Positions 1 through 9,321 of a stretch of DNA of 54,404 nucleotides are shown here, one piece after another; position 1 is the first letter of the stretch, and each line of letters begins with the position of its first letter. The stretch lies in NCBI GenBank assembly GCA_019118245.1, contig DWZJ01000006.1, positions 1 through 54,404 of the forward strand, written 5' to 3'. This DNA is from Candidatus Oscillibacter excrementigallinarum. GTDB taxonomy: Bacteria; Bacillota; Clostridia; Oscillospirales; Oscillospiraceae. The translations under genes were made by a program, and so were the position numbers. The notes under the pieces are model-generated. The model had not been told where the DNA came from, made no database searches, and saw only the letters and a list, made by a program, of their open reading frames with translations.

Positions 1-529
1 CTCCTCCTCTCCCCACCGCGCGGAGCGCGGCGGGGGCCCCTTTTCGGTCTTGCCCAAAAAGAGAATGCGCCGCGCCCGGTGGAAGAGAAAAAGGCGCTAA
101 GCGCGCTCCGGTGCAGTGGCCCTCCGCGCGCGACGGGGGTCGGCGTATCGGTGCAAGCGCCGATTTGGCCCGGCCTTCGGGCACGCTTGGGTCTTCTGCG
201 AATTTGCAGCTGCCGTCCCGTGCCGGATGGTGCCGGCCTCGACGGGGTGGGCATCGCATTGAGCTGCTTCTCTTTTCGCTGCCGCTGGCTGTTCCGCGCG
301 GGGGCTGGTGCAACGGGCCGATGAGGGCATCGGCCCCTACGAGCGCCAGGGTAGCGCGTAGCGAAGCGGAACGCGCGGAAAGAGGAGCTGGTCAAATGCG
401 GTTTTACACCCCGTTGCCCGCCGTACCCGCGCCGCGGGAATCCGCCGTCAAGTCTGTACCGCACCCAGACGCGCCCGTCGTGGGGCCATCGCAAACACGC
501 AGGCACCATCTCGCGCCGACCCCCGTACA
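1..529. other. Non-coding, GC-rich intergenic stretch
   Basis: I found no credible gene here. The open frames on both strands are rich in Arg, Ala, Gly and Pro, overlap each other, and lack ribosome binding sites or recognisable domains. The stretch holds short palindromes, for example GGGCCGATG...CATCGGCCC around 317-338, which resemble dispersed intergenic palindromes of Oscillospiraceae genomes (recollection, not searched). Any gene upstream of argB, such as argC or argJ, would lie outside the window. Confidence 0.6.
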
Positions 530-692
530 GCAACTTTGTACGTACGTGCAAAGTTGCGACCAAAGCGTTTTTTCTCTTTGGACCGTGCACGGCCCGTTTC
601 TCTTTTGGCAAGACCAAAAGAGAAATGGGGGGTGCATTGCCCAGCTATCAACATAGCTGTCATTCCCGCGTCCAATGGGACGCACCCCCCAT
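530..692 (+). repeat. Hairpin array in the argB leader
   Basis: Consecutive stem-loops precede argB. There is a 28-nt near-perfect palindrome at 530-557 (GCAACTTTG arms), a CCAAAG/CTTTGG hairpin at 560-581, a CCGTGCACGG palindrome at 584-593, and a strong 12-bp TTTCTCTTTTGG hairpin at 597-625. The last element is a branched structure in which 625-635 pairs with 682-692 and encloses AGCTAT/ATAGCT (643-658) and GCGTCC/GGACGC (668-683). The pairings are read directly; function (leader regulation or mobile palindromic element) is unknown. Confidence 0.7.
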
Positions 693-736
693 ACCCCCGG
701 CGGCAGCCGATTTTCAAGAAAAGAGTTGATGTAACG

Positions 737-1597
737 ATGTCCTCCCACGCACAGCAGGCGCGGACGCTCGTGGAAGCCCTGCCCTATATCCAGAAATTCA
801 CCGGCAAGACCATCGTGGTGAAGTACGGCGGCAACGCCATGATCTCCGACAAGCTGCGAAGGGCCGTCATGTGCGACATCATCCTGCTGTCCCTGGTGGG
901 CATCCGGGTGGTGGTGGTCCACGGCGGCGGGCCGGAGATCAGCGAGATGCTGAAGAAGATCGGCCACGAGAGCCGCTTCGTGGACGGCCTGCGCTACACT
1001 GACGCCGAGACCATGGACGTGGTCCAGTCCGTCCTGTGCGGCAAGGTCAACAAGAACCTGGTGGCCCAGCTGAACCGGCTGGGAGGCCAGGCCATCGGCC
1101 TGTGCGGCATGGACGGGCAGCTGTTCCAGGCGGAGCAGCTGGACGAGAAGTACGGCCTGGTGGGAAGGATCACCAACGTGAATCCGGCGCCGGTGGAAAA
1201 CGCCCTGAGCAATGGCTACATCCCCGTGGTGTCCACTGTGGCCCAGGGGGTGGACGCCGACACCGCCTACAACATCAACGCCGACACCGCCGCCGCCAAG
1301 CTGGCCGCCGCCCTGGGGGCGGAGAAGCTGATCCTGCTGACGGACGTGCGGGGTCTGCTGCGGAATCCCAAGGACGAGGAGACTCTCATCCATGTGGTCC
1401 ACACCTACGACGTGCCGGGTCTGGTGGCCCAGGGCGTCATCTCCGGGGGGATGATCCCCAAGATGGAGTGCAGCGTGGACGCCATCGCCGGCGGCGTGGA
1501 GCGGGTCCACATCCTGGACGGCCGCATCCCCCATTCCATTTTGATCGAGCTGCTGTCCGACGAGGGCATCGGCACCATGCTGAAAAAGGAGGACTGA
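737..1597 (+). CDS. argB: Acetylglutamate kinase (ArgB)
   Basis: Phosphorylates N-acetyl-L-glutamate with ATP, the second step of arginine synthesis, in the cytoplasm. The 286-residue product fits the amino-acid kinase family: it has an N-terminal VVKYGGNAM nucleotide-binding motif, a VVHGGGPEI substrate loop and a GMIPKMEC motif near the C-terminus. The frame is open further upstream to 536, but that extension runs through hairpin repeats and is Arg/Pro-rich, so I chose the ATG at 737, where homology begins. The RBS is a modest GAAAAGAG. argD starts four bases after its stop, so the two are cotranscribed. Confidence 0.95.
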   Translation: MSSHAQQARTLVEALPYIQKFTGKTIVVKYGGNAMISDKLRRAVMCDIILLSLVGIRVVVVHGGGPEISEMLKKIGHESRFVDGLRYTDAETMDVVQSVLCGKVNKNLVAQLNRLGGQAIGLCGMDGQLFQAEQLDEKYGLVGRITNVNPAPVENALSNGYIPVVSTVAQGVDADTAYNINADTAAAKLAAALGAEKLILLTDVRGLLRNPKDEETLIHVVHTYDVPGLVAQGVISGGMIPKMECSVDAIAGGVERVHILDGRIPHSILIELLSDEGIGTMLKKED

Positions 1598-1601
1598 TCC
1601 C

Positions 1602-2780
1602 ATGACCAGCCAAGAGATCAAGGCCCTGACCGGGCAGTACATCATGAACACCTACGGCCGCTTCCCGGTGGCCATCGACCACGGACAGGGCGCCACCCTC
1701 TACGACCCGGAGGGCAACGCCTACATCGACTTCACCAGCGGCATCGGCGTCAGCGACCTGGGCTACGGCTGCCAGCCCTGGGTGGATGCCATCGCCAAGC
1801 AGGCAGGGAAGCTGGGCCACGCCTCCAACCTGTTCTACACGGAGCCTCCCGCCCGGCTGGCGGAGATCCTCTGCAAGCGCACCGGTATGAGCTGCGCGTT
1901 CTTTGCCAATGGCGGCGGCGAGGCCAACGAGGGTATGATCAAGCTGGCCAGAAAGTACAGCTTTGACAAGTACGGCAAGGGCCGCGCCACCATCGTCACC
2001 CTGAACAACTCCTTCCACGGCCGCACCATCACCACCCTGACCGCCACCGGCCAGGACGTGTTCCACAACTACTTCTTCCCCTTCACCGAGGGGTTCCGCT
2101 ATGCCGACGCCAATGACCTCAAGTCCCTGGAGGCCGCGGCGGGGGACGACGTCTGCGCCGTGATGATGGAAGTTGTCCAGGGCGAGGGCGGCGTGCTGCC
2201 CCTGGACCAGGACTATGTGAAGGCCGTTGCCAAGCTCTGCGCGGAGCGGGATTGGCTGCTGCTGATCGACGAGGTCCAGACCGGCGTGGGCCGGACCGGC
2301 AGCCTCTTCGCCTTCCAGCAGTACGGCATTGTGCCGGACGTGGTGTCCTTTGCCAAGGGTATCGCCGGGGGGCTGCCCATGAGCGGCATTCTGGCCAATG
2401 AGAAGTGCCGGGACGTGCTGGGGCCGGGCACCCACGCCACCACCTTCGGCGCCAACCCGGTGTGCGCCGCCGCGGGCCTGGTGGTGCAGGAGACCCTGAC
2501 GGACGCGTTCCTGGAGGACGTCCAGGCCAAGGGCACGTATCTGCGCAACCAGATCGAGGCCCTGGACCTGCCCTGCTTCGGGGCCACCCGGGGCCTGGGG
2601 CTCATGATCGGCATCGAGGTCAAGGACGGCTGGACCAACAAGGAGATCGCCAACAAGCTCATCGAAAACGGCCTGCTGGTGCTGACCGCCGGACCGGGCA
2701 TGCGGCTGCTGCCGCCTCTGGTGATCTCCAAGGAGGAGATGGACAAGGGGCTGGCGATCATGAGGGAAACGCTGGGATAA
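1602..2780 (+). CDS. argD: Acetylornithine aminotransferase (ArgD)
   Basis: PLP-dependent transaminase that converts N-acetylglutamate semialdehyde to N-acetylornithine in arginine synthesis; this family may also act on succinyl-diaminopimelate in lysine synthesis. Its 392 residues match the family length. Visible class III aminotransferase features are the NGGGEANEGMIKLARKY region, the LLLIDEVQTGVGRTG segment with the cofactor-binding Asp, and the PLP-lysine motif SFAKGIAGGLPMSG. The AAAAAGGAGG RBS lies inside the end of argB, indicating tight coupling. The following gene, argF, is separated by a palindromic repeat. Confidence 0.95.
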   Translation: MTSQEIKALTGQYIMNTYGRFPVAIDHGQGATLYDPEGNAYIDFTSGIGVSDLGYGCQPWVDAIAKQAGKLGHASNLFYTEPPARLAEILCKRTGMSCAFFANGGGEANEGMIKLARKYSFDKYGKGRATIVTLNNSFHGRTITTLTATGQDVFHNYFFPFTEGFRYADANDLKSLEAAAGDDVCAVMMEVVQGEGGVLPLDQDYVKAVAKLCAERDWLLLIDEVQTGVGRTGSLFAFQQYGIVPDVVSFAKGIAGGLPMSGILANEKCRDVLGPGTHATTFGANPVCAAAGLVVQETLTDAFLEDVQAKGTYLRNQIEALDLPCFGATRGLGLMIGIEVKDGWTNKEIANKLIENGLLVLTAGPGMRLLPPLVISKEEMDKGLAIMRETLG

Positions 2781-2781
2781 T

Positions 2782-2892
2782 TCGGAACTTGGAATGAGAA
2801 ATTAGGAATTGTGGTGTGCGCCGTAGGCGCACGATTTGGATATGTCCGGCTGTGCCGGACTCCAAAATTCCTAACTCCTAATTCCTCATTCG
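2782..2892. repeat. Dispersed palindromic repeat, copy 1 (before argF)
   Basis: The outer arms are made of ATTAGGAATT / AATTCCTAA-type units and pair with each other. Inside are two hairpins, GTGCGCC-gta-GGCGCAC (2816-2832) and GTCCGGC-tgt-GCCGGAC (2844-2860). A second copy with the same architecture and a near-identical second hairpin lies at 46071-46190, upstream of argS. It looks like a non-autonomous (MITE- or REP-like) element. It separates argD from argF. Confidence 0.85.
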
Positions 2893-2929
2893 ATAACGTG
2901 AATACGATATGCAGAAAGGAAAGCCCGCT

Positions 2930-3913
2930 ATGAACAACCATAAGCACTTCTTAAAGCTCCTGGACTTTACCCCCGCGGAGATCCAGCAGTTTCTGGACAC
3001 CGCCGCCGACCTGAAGGCCAAGAAGAAGGCCGGCGTTCCCCACCGGTACCTGGAGGGGAAGAATGTGGCATTGATCTTTGAAAAGACCTCCACCCGGACC
3101 CGGTGCGCCTTTGAGGTGGCCTGCCAGGATCTGGGGATGGGCTCCACCTACCTGGGGCCCACCGGCAGCCAGATCGGCGTGAAGGAGTCCATCGCCGACA
3201 CCGCCCGGGTGCTGGGGCGGATGTACGACGGCATCGAGTACCGGGGCTTCGGGCAGACAATCGTGGAGGAGCTGGCCCAGTACGCCGGCGTGCCGGTGTT
3301 CAACGGCCTGACCAACGAGTTCCACCCCACCCAGATCCTGGCGGACTTCCTCACCATCCAGGAGCACTTCGGGAAGCTGAAGGGCATCAAGCTGGTGTAC
3401 CTGGGGGACGCCCGGTTCAACATGGGCAACAGCCTGATGGTGGGCTGCGCCAAGATGGGGATGCACTTTGTGGCCTGCGCCCCCAAGGCCTACATGCCGG
3501 ACCAGAAGCTGATCGACACCTGTCAGGCCATCGCCAGGGAGACCGGCGCGGTGCTGGAGTTCATCGAGGACCCCATGGCCGCCACCAAGGGCGCCGACGT
3601 GCTGTACACGGACGTGTGGGTCTCCATGGGCGAGCCGGTAGAGGTCTGGCAGGAGCGCATCGACGCCCTGGCCCCCTACCAGGTGACGCAGGCCCTGATG
3701 GACAACGCCGGGCCCCAGTGCAGGTTCATGCACTGCCTGCCCGCCTACCACGACCACAAGACCAAGGTGGGCAAAGAGATGGGCGAGAAGTTCGGCCGGG
3801 AGGCCATGGAGGTCACCGACGAGGTGTTCGAGTCCCCGGCCTCCATCGTCTTTGACGAGGCGGAGAACCGGATGCACACCATCAAGGCCGTCATGTATGA
3901 GCTGATGAAGTAA
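2930..3913 (+). CDS. argF: Ornithine carbamoyltransferase (ArgF)
   Basis: Condenses ornithine with carbamoyl phosphate to form citrulline in arginine synthesis. The protein has 327 residues. The carbamoyl-phosphate motif STRTRCAFE is near residue 50, [12 protein letters not shown] near 125-135, and the ornithine/catalytic HCLPAYH motif near 270. These residues favour a functional anabolic OTC. An in-frame ATG lies at 2909, but the AGAAAGGA RBS sits inside that extension and correctly spaces the ATG at 2930. A strong terminator follows, so argBDF probably ends here. Confidence 0.95.
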   Translation: MNNHKHFLKLLDFTPAEIQQFLDTAADLKAKKKAGVPHRYLEGKNVALIFEKTSTRTRCAFEVACQDLGMGSTYLGPTGSQIGVKESIADTARVLGRMYDGIEYRGFGQTIVEELAQYAGVPVFNGLTNEFHPTQILADFLTIQEHFGKLKGIKLVYLGDARFNMGNSLMVGCAKMGMHFVACAPKAYMPDQKLIDTCQAIARETGAVLEFIEDPMAATKGADVLYTDVWVSMGEPVEVWQERIDALAPYQVTQALMDNAGPQCRFMHCLPAYHDHKTKVGKEMGEKFGREAMEVTDEVFESPASIVFDEAENRMHTIKAVMYELMK

Positions 3914-3922
3914 GAGAATGGG

Positions 3923-3957
3923 AAAGCGCCCCGGAGCGAGAGCTCCGGGGCGCTTTT
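3923..3957. terminator. Bidirectional terminator, argF / XRE gene
   Basis: A 15-bp perfect stem (AAAGCGCCCCGGAGC and its complement) closes on a GAGA tetraloop and is followed by a T run. The A run on the other side lets it also serve the convergent gene, whose stop codon overlaps the 3' edge. Confidence 0.92.
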
Positions 3958-5285
3958 TACGAATTTTCAATGGGGATCAGATCGCCGGGCTGCCAGCCAT
4001 CAGGAGCGGAAACCCTCCCCACCAGCGTGCCATCGTCGTTTTGCCAGTAATAAAACGGACGCCAGTCATTCCGGCCGTGGTCGTCGGCGATGCGGACGGC
4101 CGCTACCAGGGTGTCTCCGGGGTGCAGCGGCACTGGGTCCTCCGGCCCCATGGGAACGTGCATCTGCACATAGCCCTGCCGGTTCCACAGGTCCATGGCG
4201 GTGGTGAGGGGCGCGGACCACACCGGGACCGCATCGTCGTTGGAAAAGAGCGCCAGCTCTGCGTCTGTCAGCTCCAACGGAATGTCGGTTTCGTTGCTGA
4301 TCTGCAGGTCCAGTTCCTGGAACAGGAGACAACTGTTCTCCCACTCTTCCTCCCAGTTGCCGTTTATCCACAGCTGATAGGCGGACGGGTCCTCATACAG
4401 CGTTTCCAGGGATTCTATCTGACTGGTGTCCCCGTCGGTGAGGGTCACGGATACCTGGACCAGGGAGCCGCTCTCATCATCGTCCGCATCCATGACACCA
4501 GGCGGCACAGGCTCACCCATGGGCACGGCCCAGTTTTCCACCGTAAAGACGCCGCCGTCGTTCCGGGCCTGGGCCGATTCGGTTTTGCCGGTGTTGGTCC
4601 GGGCGGTGAAGGTGGCCACGGTGTCCGCCGTATACTCCTTGGGCGTTACGCTGGCGGTGAGATACCACACCGCTTTCTCCAGATCATAGTCCTGAATTTG
4701 GACGGTATAGTCGCTGATGAGGCTGTTCTGCTCCTCCAGCAGGCCGGAGATCTGGCCGGTGAGGGACTCGATTTGGCTGCTGACGCTGTCCTGAACGTAG
4801 TTGATCTGATCCTGGACCTGGTCCAGCTGGTACCCCAGAGAGAAAAAGATGCTGTCCAGAACCAGGACGAGCAGCAGCCCGGCGGCACAGGCCGCGGCCC
4901 CCGCGGCGAGCTTTTTCCGTCGGCTCCACCGGGGGCGCTGGACCGCCTCCAGATATTTTTGTACGATGGCCTCCACCGCCGCCAGCTCCCGGTCCGTCAG
5001 CTCTCCCGCCGGGGCGGCGTCCTCCGCCCCATCGCCGGGGGACTCCGGGGCGTCTCCTTCGGAAGGGGCCTCCGGCGGCTCCACCCCCAGCAGGGCGCCG
5101 ATGGTGATGCCGAAGATGCGGCTCATGGCGATGAGGTTCTCCAGGTCCGGCACACTGGCGTCAGATTCCCATTTGCTGACCGCCTGGCGGCTGACGCCCA
5201 GCCGCTCCCCCAGGGACTCCTGGGAGAGGCCGGCGGCCTTCCGGGCCTCTTGGACGCGGCGGCCCAGGGTCTGCTGCTCCCGCAT
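3957..5285 (-). CDS. XRE-family protein with one membrane helix and an extracellular domain
   Basis: The 442-residue protein begins with a classical XRE helix-turn-helix (residues about 5-60, with the GLSQESLGERLGVSRQAVSKWE signature). An acidic linker follows, then a basic RRKK stretch and one transmembrane helix near 126-148. Next is a short coiled coil rich in Gln/Ser and Leu (about 150-195), and a 240-residue domain with FxxEN-type content predicted to lie outside the cell. The start at 5285 is set by AAAGGAG seven bases upstream. The layout suggests a one-component membrane-bound regulator that senses something outside, but I do not recognise the sensor domain and cannot name targets. 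Confidence 0.8.
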   Translation of the reverse strand: MREQQTLGRRVQEARKAAGLSQESLGERLGVSRQAVSKWESDASVPDLENLIAMSRIFGITIGALLGVEPPEAPSEGDAPESPGDGAEDAAPAGELTDRELAAVEAIVQKYLEAVQRPRWSRRKKLAAGAAACAAGLLLVLVLDSIFFSLGYQLDQVQDQINYVQDSVSSQIESLTGQISGLLEEQNSLISDYTVQIQDYDLEKAVWYLTASVTPKEYTADTVATFTARTNTGKTESAQARNDGGVFTVENWAVPMGEPVPPGVMDADDDESGSLVQVSVTLTDGDTSQIESLETLYEDPSAYQLWINGNWEEEWENSCLLFQELDLQISNETDIPLELTDAELALFSNDDAVPVWSAPLTTAMDLWNRQGYVQMHVPMGPEDPVPLHPGDTLVAAVRIADDHGRNDWRPFYYWQNDDGTLVGRVSAPDGWQPGDLIPIENS

Positions 5286-5383
5286 GGTATCAACTCCTTT
5301 GCCACTACCATACCAGAGAACGGAGGGATGCGCAACCACCGGCGGGTTTCCCCAGTGTCAACCGGCGGTTGCGGCGGAATAGA

Positions 5384-5424
5384 CAACAGCGGCGCGGCTC
5401 CTTCAAGGAGCCGCGCCGCTGTTT
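5384..5424 (-). terminator. Terminator after the Opp/Dpp-type operon
   Basis: A long GC-rich stem (AACAGCGGCGCGGCTCC and its complement) lies 11 bases past the stop of the last transporter gene. The downstream U tract on the minus strand is broken (TTGTCTATT), so its efficiency is uncertain. Confidence 0.75.
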
Positions 5425-5434
5425 TGCGGGCGTG

Positions 5435-6436
5435 TTATGCGGGGGCCGCCATGTCCAGCTCCTGGAACCGGTGGCAGAAGATAAAGTGGCCCGGCTCCGC
5501 CTCCACCCACTTGGGCTCCTGGGCGCAGCACTCCGCCGCGTAGGGGCAGCGGGTGCGGAACCGGCAGCCGGAGGGCGGGTCCGCCGGGGAGGGGATGTCG
5601 CCCTCCAGAATGATGCGGTCCCGGCGGCCGAACTGGCCCACCCGGGGCGCGGCGGACAGAAGCGCCTTGGTATAGGGGTGCAGGGGATGGCGGAAGATGG
5701 CCTCGTTGCTGCCCAGCTCCACCATCTGGCCCAGGTACATGATGGCCACCCGGTCGCAGATATGCTCCACCACGCTGAGGTCATGGCTGATGAAGAGATA
5801 CGTCAGCCCCAGCTGCTGCTGCAGGTCCTGCAGCAGGTTCAGGATCTGGGCCCGGACAGACACATCCAGGGCGGACACCGGCTCGTCGCAGATGATGAGC
5901 TTGGGCTGTGTGGCCAGGGCCCGGGCAATGACGATCCGCTGGCGCTGTCCGCCGGAGAACTCATGGGGATAGCGGTCCATGTGGGTCTCGTTGAGGCCCA
6001 CCATCTGCAGAAGCTCCTTCACCCGGGCCTCCCGGGCGCCGGGCTCGGTGTACAGGCCCCGGATGCGCATGGGCTCCTCGATGATCTGCCGCACGGTCAT
6101 GCGGGGATGCAGGGAGCTGTAGGGGTCCTGGAACACGATCTGCATATCCTTGCGCATGGCCCGCAGCTGGCGCTTGCTCTGGGCCATCAGGTCCACGTCG
6201 TCAAACTGGATGCTGCCCTGGGTGGGCTCGATGAGCCGCAGGACCGTCCGGGCCAGGGTGGTCTTGCCGCAGCCGGACTCCCCCACCAGGCCCAGGGTCT
6301 CCCCCTCATAGAGATGGAAGGAGACATGGTTCACCGCCTGGACGTAGCGCTTGGGCCCGAAGGGCCAGCCCTTGATGGGGAACCACTTGCACACGTCCTC
6401 CACATCCAGCAGCACGCGGGGATCAGACTGCGTCAT
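5435..6436 (-). CDS. Peptide-type ABC transporter ATPase (OppF/DppF family)
   Basis: Second ATPase subunit of a class of importers that carry peptides, nickel or other small solutes. The 333-residue protein has a Walker A motif GESGCGKTT (residues about 52-60), the signature FSGGQRQRI, Walker B LIICDEP and the switch His in LFISHDL. It ends with the C-terminal oligopeptide/dipeptide domain, which carries a Cys-containing CRFRTRCPYAAECC motif. It overlaps the upstream ATPase gene by four bases (ATGA type), showing translational coupling. The lysine riboswitch ahead of the operon implies a lysine-related substrate. Confidence 0.93.
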   Translation of the reverse strand: MTQSDPRVLLDVEDVCKWFPIKGWPFGPKRYVQAVNHVSFHLYEGETLGLVGESGCGKTTLARTVLRLIEPTQGSIQFDDVDLMAQSKRQLRAMRKDMQIVFQDPYSSLHPRMTVRQIIEEPMRIRGLYTEPGAREARVKELLQMVGLNETHMDRYPHEFSGGQRQRIVIARALATQPKLIICDEPVSALDVSVRAQILNLLQDLQQQLGLTYLFISHDLSVVEHICDRVAIMYLGQMVELGSNEAIFRHPLHPYTKALLSAAPRVGQFGRRDRIILEGDIPSPADPPSGCRFRTRCPYAAECCAQEPKWVEAEPGHFIFCHRFQELDMAAPA

Positions 6437-7407
6437 TTGGACACCTCCTCACAGCGGAAGCAGCGGACGGACCGTCCGCCGCCCATGTCGTAGAGCGGGG
6501 GCTTTTCGGCGGCGCACCGCGCGGTGGCGTAGGGGCACCGGGGGGCGAACACGCAGCCCTTGGGGAAGTCCAGGGCGGAGGGCACGGAGCCGGGAATCAC
6601 GTGGAGCCGCTCCCGGGTGCCCCGCTCCGGCAGGGAGGCCTTCAGCCCCTCGGTATAGGGGTGGAGGGGGGAGGTCAGCAGGGACTCCGTGTCTCCCTCC
6701 TCCATGATCTCCCCGCAGTAGAGGACGATGGTGCGGCTGCACAGCTCGCTGACCACCCCCAGGTCGTGGGTGATGAAGGCGATGGCGGTGCCCAGCTCGT
6801 CCCGCAGCTTGCACATCAGGTCCAGCACCTGGGCCTGGATGGTCACGTCCAGGGCGGTGGTGGGCTCGTCGGCGATCAGCAGCTCCGGCCGGCAGGCCAG
6901 GGCCATGGCGATCATCACCCGCTGACGCAGGCCGCCGGAGAGCTCGTAGGGATAGCAGTCCACCCGCTTTTCCGGCATGGGGACGTTCACCATCCGCAGG
7001 GCCTCGATGGACTTCTCCCGGGCCTGTTTCTTGTCCAGCCCCTGGTGGAGGCGGAACACCTCCATCAGCTGGTGGCCCACGGTGAACACCGGGTTCAGGG
7101 AGGTCATGGGCTCCTGGAAGATCATGGACACCCGGTTGCCCCGGATCCTGCGGAAGTCCTTCATGGGCATGTCCAGCAGGCTCTGGCCGTCCAGGACGAT
7201 GGAGCCGGAGACCTTGGCGTTGGACTGGGTCAGCCGCATAATGGACAGGGCCGTCATGCTCTTGCCGCAGCCGGACTCCCCCACGATGCCCAGGGTCTCC
7301 CCCTTGTAGATGTCGAAGCTGATGCCGTGGAGGATGTCCAGGGTGGCGGTGTCGGTCTCGATTTGGACCCGCAGGTCCCGGACCTGCAGAGCAGTGTTGT
7401 CGTTCAT
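6433..7407 (-). CDS. Peptide-type ABC transporter ATPase (OppD/DppD family)
   Basis: First ATPase subunit of the five-gene importer. Its 324 residues include Walker A GESGCGKS (about 43-50), a slightly variant signature LSGGLRQRV, Walker B LLIADEP, switch His in FITHDLGVV, and the C-terminal oligopeptide/dipeptide domain with [14 protein letters not shown]. Its pairing with the next ATPase gives the usual OppD-OppF heterodimer on the cytoplasmic face. It lies 13 bases after the permease gene and overlaps the second ATPase gene. Substrate range cannot be read from the ATPases. Confidence 0.93.
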   Translation of the reverse strand: MNDNTALQVRDLRVQIETDTATLDILHGISFDIYKGETLGIVGESGCGKSMTALSIMRLTQSNAKVSGSIVLDGQSLLDMPMKDFRRIRGNRVSMIFQEPMTSLNPVFTVGHQLMEVFRLHQGLDKKQAREKSIEALRMVNVPMPEKRVDCYPYELSGGLRQRVMIAMALACRPELLIADEPTTALDVTIQAQVLDLMCKLRDELGTAIAFITHDLGVVSELCSRTIVLYCGEIMEEGDTESLLTSPLHPYTEGLKASLPERGTRERLHVIPGSVPSALDFPKGCVFAPRCPYATARCAAEKPPLYDMGGGRSVRCFRCEEVSK

Positions 7408-7420
7408 CTTGCCGCCTCCC

Positions 7421-8254
7421 TCACTTCATTTTCGGATCCAACAGGTCCCGCAGGCCGTCGCCCAGGATGCTGATGCTCAGGACCGTGATCACGATGGCCA
7501 GGCCGGGATAGATGGCCATATAGGGGTGGGTGATGACAAAGTCCTTGGCCGTGCTGAGAATGGCGCCCCAGGTGGGCACCGTGGGGTCCACGCCCACACC
7601 CAGAAAGCTCAGGGAGGCCTCCGTCAGAATGGCGCTGGCCATGGTGGTGGTGAACCGGATGATCAGCGGGGACACGCACAGGGGCAGGATATATCGGAAC
7701 ATGATGCGCCCGTCCGTGGCGCCCATGGCCCGGGCGCTCTCCACGTGCTCGCTCTCCTTGATGGAGAGGACCTGGCTGCGGACGATGCGGGCCACGCTGG
7801 GAGTGCCCACGATGGACAGGGCCAAAATCACCTTGTCCACGCCGTTGCCGAAAATGCAGGCCAGCGTCAGGGCCAGAAGCATATCCGGGAAGGCGGACAA
7901 TCCCTCCAAGATCCGCATGACGATGCGGTCCACTGTTTTGTAGTAGCCCATCAGCAGGCCCAGCACGATGCCCGCGGCCGTGGACACGGCGGCCACCGCC
8001 ACGCCCACCAGCAGGGAGACCCGGGCACCGTAGAGGACCCAGGAGAACACATCCCGGCCGAAGCGGTCGGTGCCCATCCAGTGGACGGCGCTGGGGAACT
8101 GCAGCAGCTCCGCGCCGTTGGTGGCGGTGGGCTCATAGGGGGTGATCAGAGGGGCGGCCAGGGTGGCCAGGACGATCAGCACCAGCACGCCGCCCCCCAG
8201 CAGGATCCGGCCGTACTTCCGCAGAAAGACCGAGGGTCTCATTCGATGTATCAA
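7421..8254 (-). CDS. Peptide-type ABC transporter permease (OppC/DppC family)
   Basis: Inner-membrane permease of 277 residues with an N-terminal helix followed by a periplasm-facing stretch and a BPD_transp_1 core; the EAA-type coupling segment is seen as ESARAMGATDGRIMFRYILP. I chose the TTG at 8254 as start because GGAGGG lies about seven bases upstream; the next in-frame ATG at 8242 would be too far from that RBS. It follows the other permease gene by 13 bases. Confidence 0.9.
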   Translation of the reverse strand: MIHRMRPSVFLRKYGRILLGGGVLVLIVLATLAAPLITPYEPTATNGAELLQFPSAVHWMGTDRFGRDVFSWVLYGARVSLLVGVAVAAVSTAAGIVLGLLMGYYKTVDRIVMRILEGLSAFPDMLLALTLACIFGNGVDKVILALSIVGTPSVARIVRSQVLSIKESEHVESARAMGATDGRIMFRYILPLCVSPLIIRFTTTMASAILTEASLSFLGVGVDPTVPTWGAILSTAKDFVITHPYMAIYPGLAIVITVLSISILGDGLRDLLDPKMK

Positions 8255-8267
8255 AGTTTGACCCTCC

Positions 8268-9215
8268 TCAGCTCAGCTCGACCCTGGGGTCGAACACCTT
8301 GTACAAGATGTCCACCACCAGGTTGATGACGATATAGACCAGTGCCACCACCAGGATGATGGCCTGGACCTGGGTGTAGTCCCGGCGGATCAGAGAGTCA
8401 TAGGCCAGCTTGCCCATGCCGTTGATGCCGAACACCGTCTCGATGACGCAGGCGCCGCCCATCAGGGACGCCATGTTGGTGCCGATGTGGGTGATGACCG
8501 GGGACATGGCGTTTTTCAGCGCGTGCTGGTACAGCACCACCCGCTCCGCAAGGCCCTTGGCCCGGGCGGTGCGGATGTAGTCCTCGCCCAGGGTGTCCAG
8601 CATGGTGGACCGGGTGTACCGGGCGATGGAGGCCACACTCTGGAAGCCCAGTGCCACCGAGGGCAGGATGACATACTGGATGGCCTGGCCCAGTCCCACC
8701 TGGGAGATGGGGTAGTAGTACATATTGGGCAGGACGCCCCACAGAGTGCCCACATAGTAGGCCAGCATGATGCCGCTCCAGAACACGGGGATGGAGAGGC
8801 CGAACACGGACACGGTCATCAGCAGATAGTCCAGAATGCTGTTGCGGTGGACGGCGCTGATGACGCCCACGGGGATGCCGATGACCACGGAGATCAGGAT
8901 GCTGAAGATCATGATCAGGATGGTGGGCTCCAGGCTGTTGCGGATGTTCTCCATCACCGGCAGGTTGTTGTACAGGGAGGTCCCCAGGTCCCCGTGGAGG
9001 ATGCCCTGGATGTAATCCCAGAACTGGACCAGCTTGGGCTCATTGAGGCCCAGGGTCTCCCGCAGAATCTCCAGGTCGCCCGGAGGGGCGTCGTGGCCCA
9101 GGATCTGCACCGCCACGTCGCCGGGCAGCATCCGCATCAGGAAGAAGGTGATGAACACCACGATGAGGAGCACGGGGATCGCGGAAAGGATGCGCTTGAC
9201 GATAAATTTGAACAC
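8268..9215 (-). CDS. Peptide-type ABC transporter permease (OppB/DppB family)
   Basis: Inner-membrane permease of 315 residues. It begins with a membrane helix after FKFIVKRIL, has the PGD motif (MRMLPGDVA) of the family, and an EAA-type loop around RTARAKGLAERVVLYQHALKN. The GTG at 9215 is taken as start: GAGGAAG lies upstream, and family homology starts exactly there. The frame is open to 9290, but that stretch is Cys/Arg-rich and unlike the family. Forms the translocation path with the OppC-type subunit. Confidence 0.9.
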   Translation of the reverse strand: MFKFIVKRILSAIPVLLIVVFITFFLMRMLPGDVAVQILGHDAPPGDLEILRETLGLNEPKLVQFWDYIQGILHGDLGTSLYNNLPVMENIRNSLEPTILIMIFSILISVVIGIPVGVISAVHRNSILDYLLMTVSVFGLSIPVFWSGIMLAYYVGTLWGVLPNMYYYPISQVGLGQAIQYVILPSVALGFQSVASIARYTRSTMLDTLGEDYIRTARAKGLAERVVLYQHALKNAMSPVITHIGTNMASLMGGACVIETVFGINGMGKLAYDSLIRRDYTQVQAIILVVALVYIVINLVVDILYKVFDPRVELS

Positions 9216-9321
9216 GGGATCTCTTCCTCTCTTGCAAACGGCGGCACAGGCTGACCTCCGCCGAACCGGGAAGCAGGGAAGGCAATCCACCTTGCCTCCC
9301 CTGCTCTGGGTGCCATGTGAT

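Noticed and set aside
536-736. 67-codon N-terminal extension of argB
   Set aside because: It crosses the hairpin array, is Arg/Pro-rich, and homology to ArgB starts at the ATG at 737.
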